Part shown: positions 7,925 to 17,440 of the stretch, one piece after another
Position numbering within the stretch: position 1 is the stretch's first letter
Layout of the letters: each line of letters starts with the position of its first letter
Assembly: GCF_024438035.1 (NCBI RefSeq)
Contig: NZ_JANFQF010000005.1
Span: 1-64,000, forward strand
Source: Rhodococcus tibetensis
Lineage (GTDB): Bacteria > Actinomycetota > Actinomycetes > Mycobacteriales > Mycobacteriaceae
DNA length: 64,000 bases
Reading direction: 5' to 3'
Program-made: the position numbers and the translations under genes
The notes under the pieces: model-generated
What the model was told of the DNA's origin: nothing
The model's database searches: none
Seen by the model: only the letters and a program-made list of their open reading frames with translations

Positions 7925-10209
7925 AGAGGACCTTTGATTTGATCGTGCGATCACGGTGGGGCGTTGTAATGGTTTGGCTGGGGGTCTGTGGGATCAGCGC
8001 CATCTTCGCTTTGACGTCGAACAACTACTTGTCCGGCGGCGGCTGGTATGTCGAGGGATCCGATTCCAGGATCGCGGCACAGACGCTCAGTGACGGTTTC
8101 GAAGGCCGAGGACCCTCCTCGTTTGCGTTGGTCGTCACTTCCGAGAGTATGGAGGTGTCGGATCCTGATTTCCGCAGGTCCGTGCAATCCGTGTTCGATG
8201 TGGTAGCGGCAGATCTCGGCATAGAGTCGGTCGATCGTTTCGGATGGTCAACACTCCCGGATGGCTTCGGTGGGCAGTTCGTCGGAACTGACCGGCAGAC
8301 TGTTGTCGATTTCGTGGGAACCAGCCTCGACGACGGTTCGGCGCGGCGGGAGTTCCCGCGCCTGCAAGCGATGTTGACGGAACGTTTCGATGGCTCCGGG
8401 ATTCAGGCGACCATGGTCTCCGCGTCGTCGTTCTGGGGCGAGATGAACGAGCTTTCCGAATCGGGGCTGATCCGATCGGAACTCATCGCACTCCCCGTTC
8501 TGGCGCTTGTTCTGCTGTACGTATTCCGCAGCGTTCCCGCTGCCCTGCTGTCGGGAGTTGTCGGTGGAGCGTCGGTTCTCTTGTCAGTTGGTGCGTTGGG
8601 CTTCATGGCACGCTTTACCGAAATCTCGCTCTTCGGAAAGAGTGCGGCGACAATGCTCGGACTCGCGATCGGTGTCGACTATTCATTGTTCATCATCAGC
8701 CGATACCGCGAGGAACTCGCCGCCGGTCTCACGCCCGTGGCAGCATTGCGTATAGCTTGGCTGAGGTCGGGCGAGACAGTCGCGGTGTCCGGATTCACTA
8801 TCGTCGTGGCATCGACAGCTCTGTTCATCGTGCAGCTTGATGTCATCAAATCGATGGCTATCGGTGCAATGCTCGGTATCGGATCGGCCATGGTGATCAG
8901 CCTGATTGTGCTGCCTCCTCTGATACTGATCTTCTCGCGATTCATCAGTCCATCCGCCACAACCGAGAGCAAATCTCGGAAACGGACGTCGATCTGGGAA
9001 CGCGGACCGAGGTTCGCGATGAAACGGCCCTACGTAACAGTGGGTATTTGCCTCTGCATCTGCGGGCTCTTGGCATTACCGGCGCTCGATATGAAGACAG
9101 TCACCCCTGATTCGGGAATTCTTCCACAGTCATCATCAATGGCAGCGGGGTACGAGTCGATGCGAACCCAGTTCGGCGAAGGCTCAGTCGCACCGATCAA
9201 CGTGGTTGCGACCTTCGACGAGCCCCTCGTCGAACTACAGAACGTGGAGGCAATCGACAGGTTCGTCGAATCAGTCTCGGAGGTACCCGGCGTGACGGCG
9301 GTCAACAGCGTGTTGCCGACCTTGGCCACGCTCGGTCGCGGGAATGCTATCGACGGACTTCGTAATATCGATAGAGACGGCGGTGACCCTCGGGCAGCAG
9401 CGGTCAATCGATACATCGCACGCGATGGGAAAGCCCTTGTTGTCGAGGCACTCGTTGATGGAGATGCGTCATCGGCGATCGCTCGAGACGCGGTCCGACA
9501 GATTCGCGAACTCGGAACGCATGAAACCGCGTTCACGATCAACGTTGGCGGTGAGACCGCCGAGGGTATGGATGCTAATGCCGAGATTGAACGAAAACTG
9601 TGGATTGTTCTGGCTCTGATGCTCGTCGGGATCTTCGCGTTGCTCTTCGTGTTCTTCCGTTCCGTATTCATTCCACTCAAAGCTGTTGTCGTCAACGTCC
9701 TGTCAATCTCCGCAACGTATGGTGTTGTCGTTCTAGTATTTCAACATGGTTTGGGAAGACCGCTCTTCGGCGCGGAAAGCGTCGGCAGTCTGACGAACTT
9801 CGTTCCGATTGTTCTCGCGGTCCTCCTTTTCGGTATCAGTACCGACTATGAGGTCTTTCTCATCAGCCGAATTCGAGAGGCATACCGTTCGAACGGCGGT
9901 AACACCAAAGCAGCGGTCGTCGAGGGTTCAGTGAAGACCGCTCCGCTGATTTCGGGTGCCGCACTCCTGATGATTGCTGTGTTCATGGCGTTCACGCTCG
10001 CGTCAGTCCTTCCGATGAAGCAACTGGGTCTCGGCCTTGCCGCGGCGGTTGCCTTGGACGCCACCCTTATTCGCTTGCTGGCCATTCCCGCTGCCATGTC
10101 CCTGATGGGCCGGTTGAATTGGTGGACACCAATATTTCCTGACAAGACGGTTCTGCATGCACCGCCAGAGATTGCGGACGAACCGAGGCACGCACACAGC
10201 GCTCTGTGA
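7921..10209 (+). CDS. MmpL-family RND transporter
   Basis: A 762-residue inner-membrane protein with the duplicated MmpL layout: one N-terminal membrane helix, a periplasmic domain, a helix bundle with LGLAIGVDYSLFIISRYREEL, a second periplasmic domain, and a second bundle with LFGISTDYEVFLISRIREAY. The GxxxDY motifs are those of proton-driven MmpL pumps. MmpL proteins export lipids and lipopeptides of the actinobacterial envelope or siderophores. Placement inside the operon, coupled to the P450, suggests that it exports the pathway product and that the product is amphiphilic. Confidence 0.92.
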   Translation: MKRTFDLIVRSRWGVVMVWLGVCGISAIFALTSNNYLSGGGWYVEGSDSRIAAQTLSDGFEGRGPSSFALVVTSESMEVSDPDFRRSVQSVFDVVAADLGIESVDRFGWSTLPDGFGGQFVGTDRQTVVDFVGTSLDDGSARREFPRLQAMLTERFDGSGIQATMVSASSFWGEMNELSESGLIRSELIALPVLALVLLYVFRSVPAALLSGVVGGASVLLSVGALGFMARFTEISLFGKSAATMLGLAIGVDYSLFIISRYREELAAGLTPVAALRIAWLRSGETVAVSGFTIVVASTALFIVQLDVIKSMAIGAMLGIGSAMVISLIVLPPLILIFSRFISPSATTESKSRKRTSIWERGPRFAMKRPYVTVGICLCICGLLALPALDMKTVTPDSGILPQSSSMAAGYESMRTQFGEGSVAPINVVATFDEPLVELQNVEAIDRFVESVSEVPGVTAVNSVLPTLATLGRGNAIDGLRNIDRDGGDPRAAAVNRYIARDGKALVVEALVDGDASSAIARDAVRQIRELGTHETAFTINVGGETAEGMDANAEIERKLWIVLALMLVGIFALLFVFFRSVFIPLKAVVVNVLSISATYGVVVLVFQHGLGRPLFGAESVGSLTNFVPIVLAVLLFGISTDYEVFLISRIREAYRSNGGNTKAAVVEGSVKTAPLISGAALLMIAVFMAFTLASVLPMKQLGLGLAAAVALDATLIRLLAIPAAMSLMGRLNWWTPIFPDKTVLHAPPEIADEPRHAHSAL

Positions 10210-10323
10210 GCGTATTTCCGTCCGACTTCCGTCAGCTGCAGGGTCGTTGCGGCGACGCGGCCAGCGGGGATCTTTTTCGGCCGCATGACAATCATCGAAC
10301 GCACTTACATGGGGGTTCATTGC

Positions 10324-11550
10324 ATGGGTACTACGTCGCTTACAAGGCTAATCGGCCACGATCCTCGGATCGAGATGTTCAAGGCGCTGCGCGACAGCGG
10401 TCACCTGCCATTTTTTCGCGAAATGCAATCGGCCACGGCACCGACAATGTCGGTCGAAGGACGCCAGATGACCATGCTCGGTTCCAATAACTACCTGGGT
10501 CTCTCGACGCACCCGGCGGTAGTGGAAGGTGCCGCCCGCGCCCTTCGTGAGTTCGGCACCGCTACCACTGGTAGCCGCCTGATGAACGGCACAATCGACT
10601 TGCACCTTCGTATCGAAGCCGAGTTGGCGCAATGGCACGGCACCGAAGACGCGATCGTCTTCACAACCGGGTACCAGACCAATCTCGGAACGATCGGCGC
10701 GCTGGTGCCACCCGGTGGGCCAGTGGTCGTCGACCAGTATGCCCACGCCTCAATACAGGACGGGTGCCGCCTAGCTGGTGCTGACTTGCGACGCTTTCGC
10801 CATAACGACATGGGTTCACTGAGGGCGGCATTGACTGAACTCGGTTCCGTTGTGCCGGTACTGGTCATCATCGATGGGCTCTACTCCATGGAAGGCGACT
10901 TCGCCCCTCTAACAGAAGTGCAAGAGCTCTGTGACGACTTCGGCGCAGTGCTCATGGTGGACGAGGCACACAGCGTCGGGCTCTTCGGGGATCGAGGCAC
11001 TGGCGTAAGCGAAATGGCCGGACTAGCCGACCGTGTGCCCGTTCGGATGGGTTCACTGTCGAAGGGTCTGGCGTCGACCGGTGGCTTCGTGGCTGGTACT
11101 CGCGACCTGATCGACACTATCCGTGGCAGAGCGCGAGCCTTCCAATTCAGCACGGCCGGCGTCCCGTCGACTTTGGGTGCAGCTCTGGCAGCGATCCAAC
11201 TCGCGAGGAGCGACGAAGGTCGCGCTCTCGCCGCGCAGTCTGCCGAAAACGCGCGATTCCTGCGATCGGAGCTACAGGCGCGTGGTGTCGACGTCGGAAG
11301 CGACCCCTCGGTAGCAGGCCTGTCTCCATCGCCGATTGTTCCTGTCTACGTCGGTGACGATCTTCGTGTGATCGAAGCTTGGCGCACACTGTTTGACGAC
11401 GGAATTTATTGCAACGCTGCGGTTCACCCCGCGGTCCCGGCAGGGAATGCGCTGCTGCGTGTGTGCGTCATGGCGACACACACGGCGGAACAACTCGAAT
11501 TCGCTGCGGATGCCATCGCCCAGAGTCTCGATGTCACCGCAGCCGCGTAG
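10324..11550 (+). CDS. Alpha-oxoamine synthase (serine palmitoyltransferase / AONS-like)
   Basis: A fold-type I PLP enzyme of 408 residues from ATG 10324. That start is chosen over ATGs at 10285 and 10309 because GGGGG sits 8 bases upstream. Family marks: SNNYLGLSTHPAVVEGA, TTGSRLMNGTIDLHLRIEAE, VFTTGYQTNLGTIGAL, VDEAHSVGLFGDRGTG, and the PLP lysine in GSLSKGLAS (Lys247). Such enzymes decarboxylatively condense an amino acid with an acyl-CoA or acyl-ACP to an alpha-amino ketone. The GSRLMNGT-DLH block resembles serine palmitoyltransferase and secondary-metabolism members more than BioF, and no other biotin gene is near. Probably the first carbon-skeleton step of the pathway; the substrate is unknown. 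Confidence 0.88.
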   Translation: MGTTSLTRLIGHDPRIEMFKALRDSGHLPFFREMQSATAPTMSVEGRQMTMLGSNNYLGLSTHPAVVEGAARALREFGTATTGSRLMNGTIDLHLRIEAELAQWHGTEDAIVFTTGYQTNLGTIGALVPPGGPVVVDQYAHASIQDGCRLAGADLRRFRHNDMGSLRAALTELGSVVPVLVIIDGLYSMEGDFAPLTEVQELCDDFGAVLMVDEAHSVGLFGDRGTGVSEMAGLADRVPVRMGSLSKGLASTGGFVAGTRDLIDTIRGRARAFQFSTAGVPSTLGAALAAIQLARSDEGRALAAQSAENARFLRSELQARGVDVGSDPSVAGLSPSPIVPVYVGDDLRVIEAWRTLFDDGIYCNAAVHPAVPAGNALLRVCVMATHTAEQLEFAADAIAQSLDVTAAA

Positions 11551-11587
11551 TTCGGCACTGCCACCCTCTTCAGCCGGGAGTTCACTT

Positions 11588-12790
11588 ATGAGTGCAGCCA
11601 CCTATCAACGAGCCGAAGCGGCTCATACTATCTGGCCGACCCGGGAGCCCCTGCTCGAGAACATGTTTCCCGAGCTGTTCGAGTACCTCTCGGGCACCCC
11701 GCTGCTGACACTCGAAACCCGAGGGTCAGGTGTAGTCGAGCGCTTCAAGACATCTGGAGCGATCGGACTGATCGTTCCCCAAGAACTCGGCGGCGTGGGT
11801 GCCTCCGCACGAACGGCAATTGCCGTACAGCGTGAGATCGGCGGCCGTTCTCCATCGCTGGCTGCAGCGACGACGATGCACCATTTGTCCCTTGCCACAC
11901 TTCTCGAGTATGCACATGCAGGGACCGAAGACGATCTAGATCTCGCTCGGGCCATCGTTGGAGCCAACACCCTGATCGCCTCGGGATTCGCCGAGGGTAA
12001 GTCGGGATCGAGTGTGTTCGAACCGAGTATGAAGGCTGAACAAGTGACCGGCGGTTATCTCGTTTCGGGCTCGAAGAAGCCGTGCAGCATGTCGTCCTCG
12101 ATGGACCTGCTGACTGCAACAGTTGTTGTGCCTTCGGAGAACGGACCTTTACGGGGCATCGCACTCATCTCGGCCGAGACTCCCGGACTATCAGTACGTC
12201 CCTTCTGGAAAACTCATGTTCTCGGTGGCTCGGAAAGCGACGAGGTGGTTCTAGACGAAGTATTCGTGCCCGAGCAACTCGTCATCGCCGACACCGACGG
12301 ACAGTCAATGCACAGACACGAGATGACTGGTTTCCTCTGGTTCGGGATGCTGATCACTGCCTCGTACCTGGGCGCCGCCAGCCGACTGGTCGAGTTGCTG
12401 ATGGCGAAGCCGAACGCGAACAGCGATCTGATCGTGAGCGCCGCAGGGGAACTGGAGATGTCGTACTCCGCAGTCGAAAGTATCGCGCGTCGCTTCGACG
12501 GCGGAGAACGCGGCGCCGACTTGTCGGCGCAACTTCTGCTAGTACGGTATGCCACTCGCGACTCACTGACGCGATCTGCTGCGTCGAGCGTTGCAGGCCT
12601 CGGTGGCTCCGCCTTCATTGATAAACCTGAAGTGGCATATCTAGAGTCTGTCGTACACGCTTACGGGTTCCATCCCCCATTCCGGTCTCAGATGGCCGCC
12701 GGCATAGTCGAGTACCTTGAGGGGGGTCTGTTTATGCTGACTCCCGACTCGTCTGAGCGTTCGTCCGCGGCGTCAGGAGGGTCAAGATGA
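11588..12790 (+). CDS. Acyl-CoA dehydrogenase-like flavoprotein
   Basis: A 400-residue protein with the three-domain acyl-CoA dehydrogenase fold: helical N-terminus with IGLIVPQELGGVGAS, a middle beta domain (SGFAEGKSGSSVFEP, GSKKPCSMSSSMDLL), and a C-terminal helix bundle. ATG 11588 follows GGGAG by 6 bases; the open frame upstream overlaps the previous gene and is not used. The usual C-terminal YGGxGY...E active-site region is replaced by HAYGFHPPFRSQMAAGIVEY, so ordinary alpha,beta-dehydrogenation is doubtful. Relatives of this kind act as flavin monooxygenases (for example amine N-hydroxylases such as VlmH) or as carrier-bound desaturases. Which applies here is unknown; no partner flavin reductase is seen. 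Ends with an ATGA overlap. Confidence 0.78.
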   Translation: MSAATYQRAEAAHTIWPTREPLLENMFPELFEYLSGTPLLTLETRGSGVVERFKTSGAIGLIVPQELGGVGASARTAIAVQREIGGRSPSLAAATTMHHLSLATLLEYAHAGTEDDLDLARAIVGANTLIASGFAEGKSGSSVFEPSMKAEQVTGGYLVSGSKKPCSMSSSMDLLTATVVVPSENGPLRGIALISAETPGLSVRPFWKTHVLGGSESDEVVLDEVFVPEQLVIADTDGQSMHRHEMTGFLWFGMLITASYLGAASRLVELLMAKPNANSDLIVSAAGELEMSYSAVESIARRFDGGERGADLSAQLLLVRYATRDSLTRSAASSVAGLGGSAFIDKPEVAYLESVVHAYGFHPPFRSQMAAGIVEYLEGGLFMLTPDSSERSSAASGGSR

Positions 12791-13836
12791 CAGGCAATTC
12801 CCGCCCCCGCGTACTCGTTATCGGTTCAGGAGTGCTCGGTACCTTCGTCGCTCGCACGGTCAGGGCGTGGGCGGATGTCGTCGTCGCAAGTCGTTCCAGA
12901 CCGAAGGACCCCGGACCTCATCTACCGATCGAACTGGCCGATCCTGAGTCAGTGGCAAGTGTATTGGGCGGGTTCGATCTGATCATCAACTGCGTCCACA
13001 CCCCGGAACTGTTGGCGGAGAAACGCGTTCTGGAAACCGGTGGCACACTTTTGAACCTGTCCAACCTCAGTTTGTCCGAAAGTGCATCGTTACGGTCCTA
13101 CGCGAAAGGTGCCCGCGGAACGGTCATCATCAATGCGGGACTTTCACCCGGCGTCAATAGTTTGCTCTGCGCGGACCTCCTGACGAGGTACCCGAATGCA
13201 GATGAGATCAGACTAGTGATGAGTTTCTCGTGCTCGGAGTCCGGAGGGCCGCAGGCGGTGGGCGGGCTTGCATACCGTCTCTTGGCCCGCGGGTCACGCC
13301 ACCGAACCGGCATGTTCACTCTCGCCGCTCCTTACGCCGAGAGGCAGTGCATCGAGGTGGGCAGTGAGGCTGACGGTTTGTTCGGTGATGCCGCGGAAGG
13401 TCGGATCGGAAGGGTCTACTTTTTCTTCGTGGAGTCGTGGTTCCAACGAAGCCTCCTCGCCCTCAATTCGGTGGCACTGTTGCGGTTCGTACCGCAATGG
13501 CTGTTCGTCCTGGGGCTGAAGGTCCCCGACGAGTTGACCAGTGAGAGAAAGGGCGACTTGGTCGAAGTCGCGCTGAAAGGTCAGGCGATCGCCGGATACC
13601 GACTGACGGGTTCTGGAGATTATCGGCTCACGGTTGCCGCCGCCGATGTCTTCGGTAGGGCACTTCTCGACCGCACGCCAGTACACCCAGGTGTGCACTC
13701 GCTCGAGAAAATGGTCACATTCACCGAATTACGCACGGAACTCGAACGAGTTGGCTTCAAGTTCGAGTTCGTGCCCGCCAAAAGCTCACCGGTTGAACCG
13801 GTCACCCGCAGCTCTGCCGCTGGCGCGGCATCGTGA
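12787..13836 (+). CDS. Saccharopine dehydrogenase-like NAD(P)-binding protein
   Basis: 349 residues. The N-terminal Rossmann motif is VLVIGSGVLGTFVARTV, followed by DLIINCVHTPELLAEK and NLSNLSLSESASL, the pattern of the saccharopine dehydrogenase NADP-binding domain. The C-terminal half holds VINAGLSPGVNSLLCADLL-type sequence and a conserved-looking GYRLTGSGDYRLTV block. Such proteins reduce or oxidise imines, or reductively join an amine with a carbonyl. Within this operon a role in C-N bond reduction is plausible but inferred. Translationally coupled at both ends (ATGA upstream, GTGA downstream). Confidence 0.75.
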   Translation: MTGNSRPRVLVIGSGVLGTFVARTVRAWADVVVASRSRPKDPGPHLPIELADPESVASVLGGFDLIINCVHTPELLAEKRVLETGGTLLNLSNLSLSESASLRSYAKGARGTVIINAGLSPGVNSLLCADLLTRYPNADEIRLVMSFSCSESGGPQAVGGLAYRLLARGSRHRTGMFTLAAPYAERQCIEVGSEADGLFGDAAEGRIGRVYFFFVESWFQRSLLALNSVALLRFVPQWLFVLGLKVPDELTSERKGDLVEVALKGQAIAGYRLTGSGDYRLTVAAADVFGRALLDRTPVHPGVHSLEKMVTFTELRTELERVGFKFEFVPAKSSPVEPVTRSSAAGAAS

Positions 13837-16139
13837 TCGATCTCGTCAATGCCGCCGATCACAGCATCGACGTGGTTGGGAACAAAGCCAGAATGCTCTC
13901 GCGGGCGGCGCGACAGGGATTCAACGTGCCAAACGGGATCGTTATACCGCCGGGGACGCCGCCGCAGGGAATCGCGATCGCGCAATTTCTTGGCGCCACT
14001 CTTTTCGCGGTCCGTTCATCCGCACCGGACGAGGATGGCTCCGCGTCGTCGATGGCGGGCCAGTTCAGCACAGTACTCGACGTCGAAGGACATGATCTCG
14101 ATGATGTCGTCGAATCTGTCCGGCGCGGTAGAGAGGATTCGGCCGACGGCGGGGTGATTCCCGTCATCGTCCAACGCATGGTCGATCCGCTGTTCGCCGG
14201 TGTGGGCTTCTCTATCGATCCAGTCAGCGGCGACGGAGACGTCACCACCATCGAAGTGGTCGCCGGGCTGGGGGACAGGGTGACGGACGGATCAGCGTCG
14301 CCCACGACTGTGCAACGCAGGCTCGGCGTCGACGGGGCGTACGTCACCGAATTTGCCGGTGATGCGCCGCCCCTCGCGGTTACGAAGATGTGCGATCTAG
14401 TCGACGACCTAGCCGAGTGGCTCGGTGTTCCCGTCGATGTCGAGTTCGCCAGCGACACGTCGACGATGTGGCTCCTCCAGGTGCGGCCGGTGACCGCTGT
14501 CGGGTTCGGCGGTATCGACGGTGTATGGACATCAGCCAATCTTCGGGACTCTCTGACCGACACGGTATCGACGCTGACTGCGACTACTACACTGGAATTG
14601 ACCTTTCCTGCAGCGGTCAACGCAGCGGTTCGGTCGATCATGAAGAGTGATCGTTCCGATATGCCGCTCGTCACTGCACGGCCAATGTATGCAAAGCCCT
14701 ACTGGCGCGTCGACCGACTGCGCGCACAGTTGCAGAGACTGCCGGGCCACGATGCCCGTGTCTTCGACACCTCAGTCGGGATCGAGCACGACCCACACGC
14801 CGTCGAGTCGAGGCAAGGATGGCTCCGTGCGTTTCGATACCCATCTATCGTGGTCCGCGGCATGTTATACGCAAGGCGGATTCAGCGGGATGCCGAGTCA
14901 TGTGTCGCTCGCAATGAGAACGTTGACTGGGCCGTGGACCGTCACAGGTACCAGGGTTCGCCGCGGACTCTGAGCCAGCGATTGCGTGAAGCGCTGGCCA
15001 CACACCATCAAGTGTATCTATTGTCGATGCAGGTTTCGCTTATCGCAGAGCAAGCCCTCGATGCATTGCGGGTCTGTGCAGAGTCCGCTTCCACCGACGG
15101 TGCCCCTACCATCCATCCGTCCGAAATGATGTCGGATCTCGGCGTGCTCGCTACCAATCGCGGAGCCACGGCCCTAGCGGATCTCGCGAACCGTCACCGC
15201 GCCTCGGCCCGAGTTATCTTGGCTGCAAGCTCGGTGGATGACTTGCCCGCACCGGTGCGCGCAGACCTGGAACAGATCGCCGAACAGTGGGGCTACCTGT
15301 CCTTCTGTGATGACGAACTCTCGAACCCACGGTGGGACGAGGACCTGAACGTCCCTTTGGCCCTGCTGCAAGCCAATCTTCGGACTAGGAGCACCAGGAC
15401 ACTTGCGTCGACAGTCGCTTCCCGCCACACCAGTGCTCGGCAAGCATTGCTGAGCGGACCCCTGTACCGCCGACCGCTGCTCGCCCTGATCCTTAGACAC
15501 GCACGGTCCTGGGCTGTTCTTCGAGAGGCCATGCGGGCATGCGCAGCACGGCACAACTACCTGGTTCGCAAAGTATGTCTCGAACTGGGCGACCAGCTTG
15601 TCGACTCGCACCGTCTGACCAAACAGGAAGACGTCTTTTGGCTCACCCGCGACGAGGTACTCCTTGCGTCCACCCTCTCAGACACCGGGGACCTAAGCTT
15701 GTACGCGGACAACCGGCGACGACGCGCGTCGACCTTCCGCAACTGGGTGGTCCCGGACACAATCCGGAATGCCGTGGGACAGTCCGAGCAGGGGCCTCAA
15801 TCCGCCGCAGTCCATTCGAGAACTGAACTGGCTGGAATCGGTTGCTCGTACGGTGTCGCCGAAGGCCCGGCGCGGGTGGTCGACACGCAATCGGATCTTG
15901 CCGCTGTGACGGAGAACGACATCCTCGTGGTGCGCACCATCAACCCCGGCTGGGCCGGCGTTTTCGGTTGCGCAAGTGGGTTGGTATCGGAAAGCGGTGG
16001 GATGCTGTCGCACGGTTCAATCCTCGCCCGGGAACAAGGATTGCCGGCGGTGGTAGGTGTTCGAGGCGCAACCACACGCATAACTACCGGTGACATCATT
16101 CGGATCGATGGAACTACAGGGGAAGTAGTCCGACGATGA
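13833..16139 (+). CDS. PEP synthase / rifampicin phosphotransferase-like enzyme
   Basis: 768 residues from GTG 13833. Residues 1 to about 215 form the ATP-grasp domain of the PEP-synthase family (GNKARMLSRAARQGFNVP, FAVRSSAPDEDGSASSMAGQ, VEFASDTSTMWLLQVRPVTA). About 220-660 is a long, mostly helical middle domain without the PEP/pyruvate TIM barrel. The C-terminal swivelling domain has the phosphorylated histidine in GGMLSHGSILAREQGLP (His727). The order ATP-middle-His matches rifampicin phosphotransferase and the prodiginine condensing enzyme PigC/RedH, not PEP synthase itself. The protein therefore probably phosphorylates or ATP-activates a small molecule bound by the middle domain. Coupled by overlaps to both neighbours. 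Confidence 0.85.
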   Translation: MIDLVNAADHSIDVVGNKARMLSRAARQGFNVPNGIVIPPGTPPQGIAIAQFLGATLFAVRSSAPDEDGSASSMAGQFSTVLDVEGHDLDDVVESVRRGREDSADGGVIPVIVQRMVDPLFAGVGFSIDPVSGDGDVTTIEVVAGLGDRVTDGSASPTTVQRRLGVDGAYVTEFAGDAPPLAVTKMCDLVDDLAEWLGVPVDVEFASDTSTMWLLQVRPVTAVGFGGIDGVWTSANLRDSLTDTVSTLTATTTLELTFPAAVNAAVRSIMKSDRSDMPLVTARPMYAKPYWRVDRLRAQLQRLPGHDARVFDTSVGIEHDPHAVESRQGWLRAFRYPSIVVRGMLYARRIQRDAESCVARNENVDWAVDRHRYQGSPRTLSQRLREALATHHQVYLLSMQVSLIAEQALDALRVCAESASTDGAPTIHPSEMMSDLGVLATNRGATALADLANRHRASARVILAASSVDDLPAPVRADLEQIAEQWGYLSFCDDELSNPRWDEDLNVPLALLQANLRTRSTRTLASTVASRHTSARQALLSGPLYRRPLLALILRHARSWAVLREAMRACAARHNYLVRKVCLELGDQLVDSHRLTKQEDVFWLTRDEVLLASTLSDTGDLSLYADNRRRRASTFRNWVVPDTIRNAVGQSEQGPQSAAVHSRTELAGIGCSYGVAEGPARVVDTQSDLAAVTENDILVVRTINPGWAGVFGCASGLVSESGGMLSHGSILAREQGLPAVVGVRGATTRITTGDIIRIDGTTGEVVRR

Positions 16140-17380
16140 CTGCAGACAGACAATTCGCGGGTGAACCAACCGACACCCTCGACGTCCTCGAGCGATACCT
16201 GTCCCCACCGCGGGCGGCGTTCTACCGCGCGCTGGGTGACGTCCCGACGCCATCAGGCAGTGACGGAGTTTTCATATACCACTCCGACGGCCGTGACCTG
16301 CTCGACTGCCGCAGTGCAGGAGGCGTATTCAACCTCGGTCACCGAAACCCAAGAATCCGTGAGCTCGTCACTGACAGTCTCAACTCCGTGGACATCGGTG
16401 ACTGGCTGTTACCGTCCGTCGACCGCGGCACCGCCGCACGTGCGATCGCCAAAGTACTGCCCGATCCGCTGGAGCTGGTGACCTTCGGGACCAGTGGCGG
16501 TGAGGCCGTCGATATGGCTTGCGACCTAGCGCGCCGCCACACTGGGCGCGAGAGAATCGTCGGTACCGATAATGCTTACCACGGTCAGATCGGCACCGCG
16601 GAGCTGCTCTCACAAACCGGAGCGACCTCCACTCGTACCGTTTCGCCGCAAATTGGTGTTGTGCCGTTCGGCGATATCGACGCAGCGCTGAACGCGGTAA
16701 ACGACGACGTGGCAGCCTTCGTCCTCGAACCGATCCAAGCCGCCGCAGGATTGATAATTCCCGCATACGAGTACCTGCAAGCCGTGCGGCGCCGTTGTAA
16801 CGAAACGGGGACAGTGCTCGTCGTCGACGAAGTGCAGACGGGCCTGGGACGAACCGGATCGATGTGGGCGATCGACATCTTCGGTGTTGTACCGGATGTT
16901 CTCGTCGTGGGTAAAGGCCTCTCCGGTGGTGTGTACCCGATCTCGGCCTGCATCTACACTCGAGAAATCGGACGTGCCATTTCCGACACACCATTCTTCC
17001 GCCCCAGCAGCTTCAGCGGTTCCGAACTCGGGTGCCGAGTAGCCCGCAGTGTCGTCGAAACTGTGAGCGACGCGAAATTTCTTGCGTCGGTGCGCGAGTG
17101 CGGTGGACTCCTAGCCCACGGATTGAACGAGTTGGTGAAACGCCGTCCCACCCTCTTTGCGGCCTCACGTGGCGTAGGACTGATGTGCGCATTGGAATTG
17201 GCGAACCCCGACACACGCATGAGTTTCGTACGAAATTGCTGGGCGAAGGGACTGCTCGTATCTCCCGCACCGAACCATGCGCGCGCAGTTCTCATGATGC
17301 CGCCGCTGATCATCACCACAGATCAAGTAGACCTTTTGCTGACCAGACTTTCGGAGGCAGCTGCACTAACTCAGGGTTAG
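16136..17380 (+). CDS. Class III aminotransferase (PLP)
   Basis: 414 residues, fold-type I class III (ornithine/GABA aminotransferase type). Visible: GVFNLGHRNPRIRELV, TFGTSGGEAVDMACDLARRH, the DEVQTGLGRTG signature, and the PLP lysine in VVGKGLSGGVYP (Lys260). Class III enzymes usually move amino groups to or from terminal amines, aldehydes or ketones, or act as racemases. In this operon it could make an amine from an aldehyde or ketone intermediate. It starts inside the preceding stop (ATGA) and is followed by a 60-base gap. Confidence 0.9.
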   Translation: MTADRQFAGEPTDTLDVLERYLSPPRAAFYRALGDVPTPSGSDGVFIYHSDGRDLLDCRSAGGVFNLGHRNPRIRELVTDSLNSVDIGDWLLPSVDRGTAARAIAKVLPDPLELVTFGTSGGEAVDMACDLARRHTGRERIVGTDNAYHGQIGTAELLSQTGATSTRTVSPQIGVVPFGDIDAALNAVNDDVAAFVLEPIQAAAGLIIPAYEYLQAVRRRCNETGTVLVVDEVQTGLGRTGSMWAIDIFGVVPDVLVVGKGLSGGVYPISACIYTREIGRAISDTPFFRPSSFSGSELGCRVARSVVETVSDAKFLASVRECGGLLAHGLNELVKRRPTLFAASRGVGLMCALELANPDTRMSFVRNCWAKGLLVSPAPNHARAVLMMPPLIITTDQVDLLLTRLSEAAALTQG

Positions 17381-17440
17381 CGCAGCGGACCAGCAGACTA
17401 TCGACGAAACTACAGACAAGCGGACGGGCAGGCTCACAAC

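Noticed and set aside
10324-16139. Prodiginine/tambjamine-type pyrrole cluster
   Set aside because: PigH-, PigA- and PigC-like folds are present, but there is no carrier protein, proline adenylation enzyme or thiamine enzyme, so I keep it only as a weak alternative.
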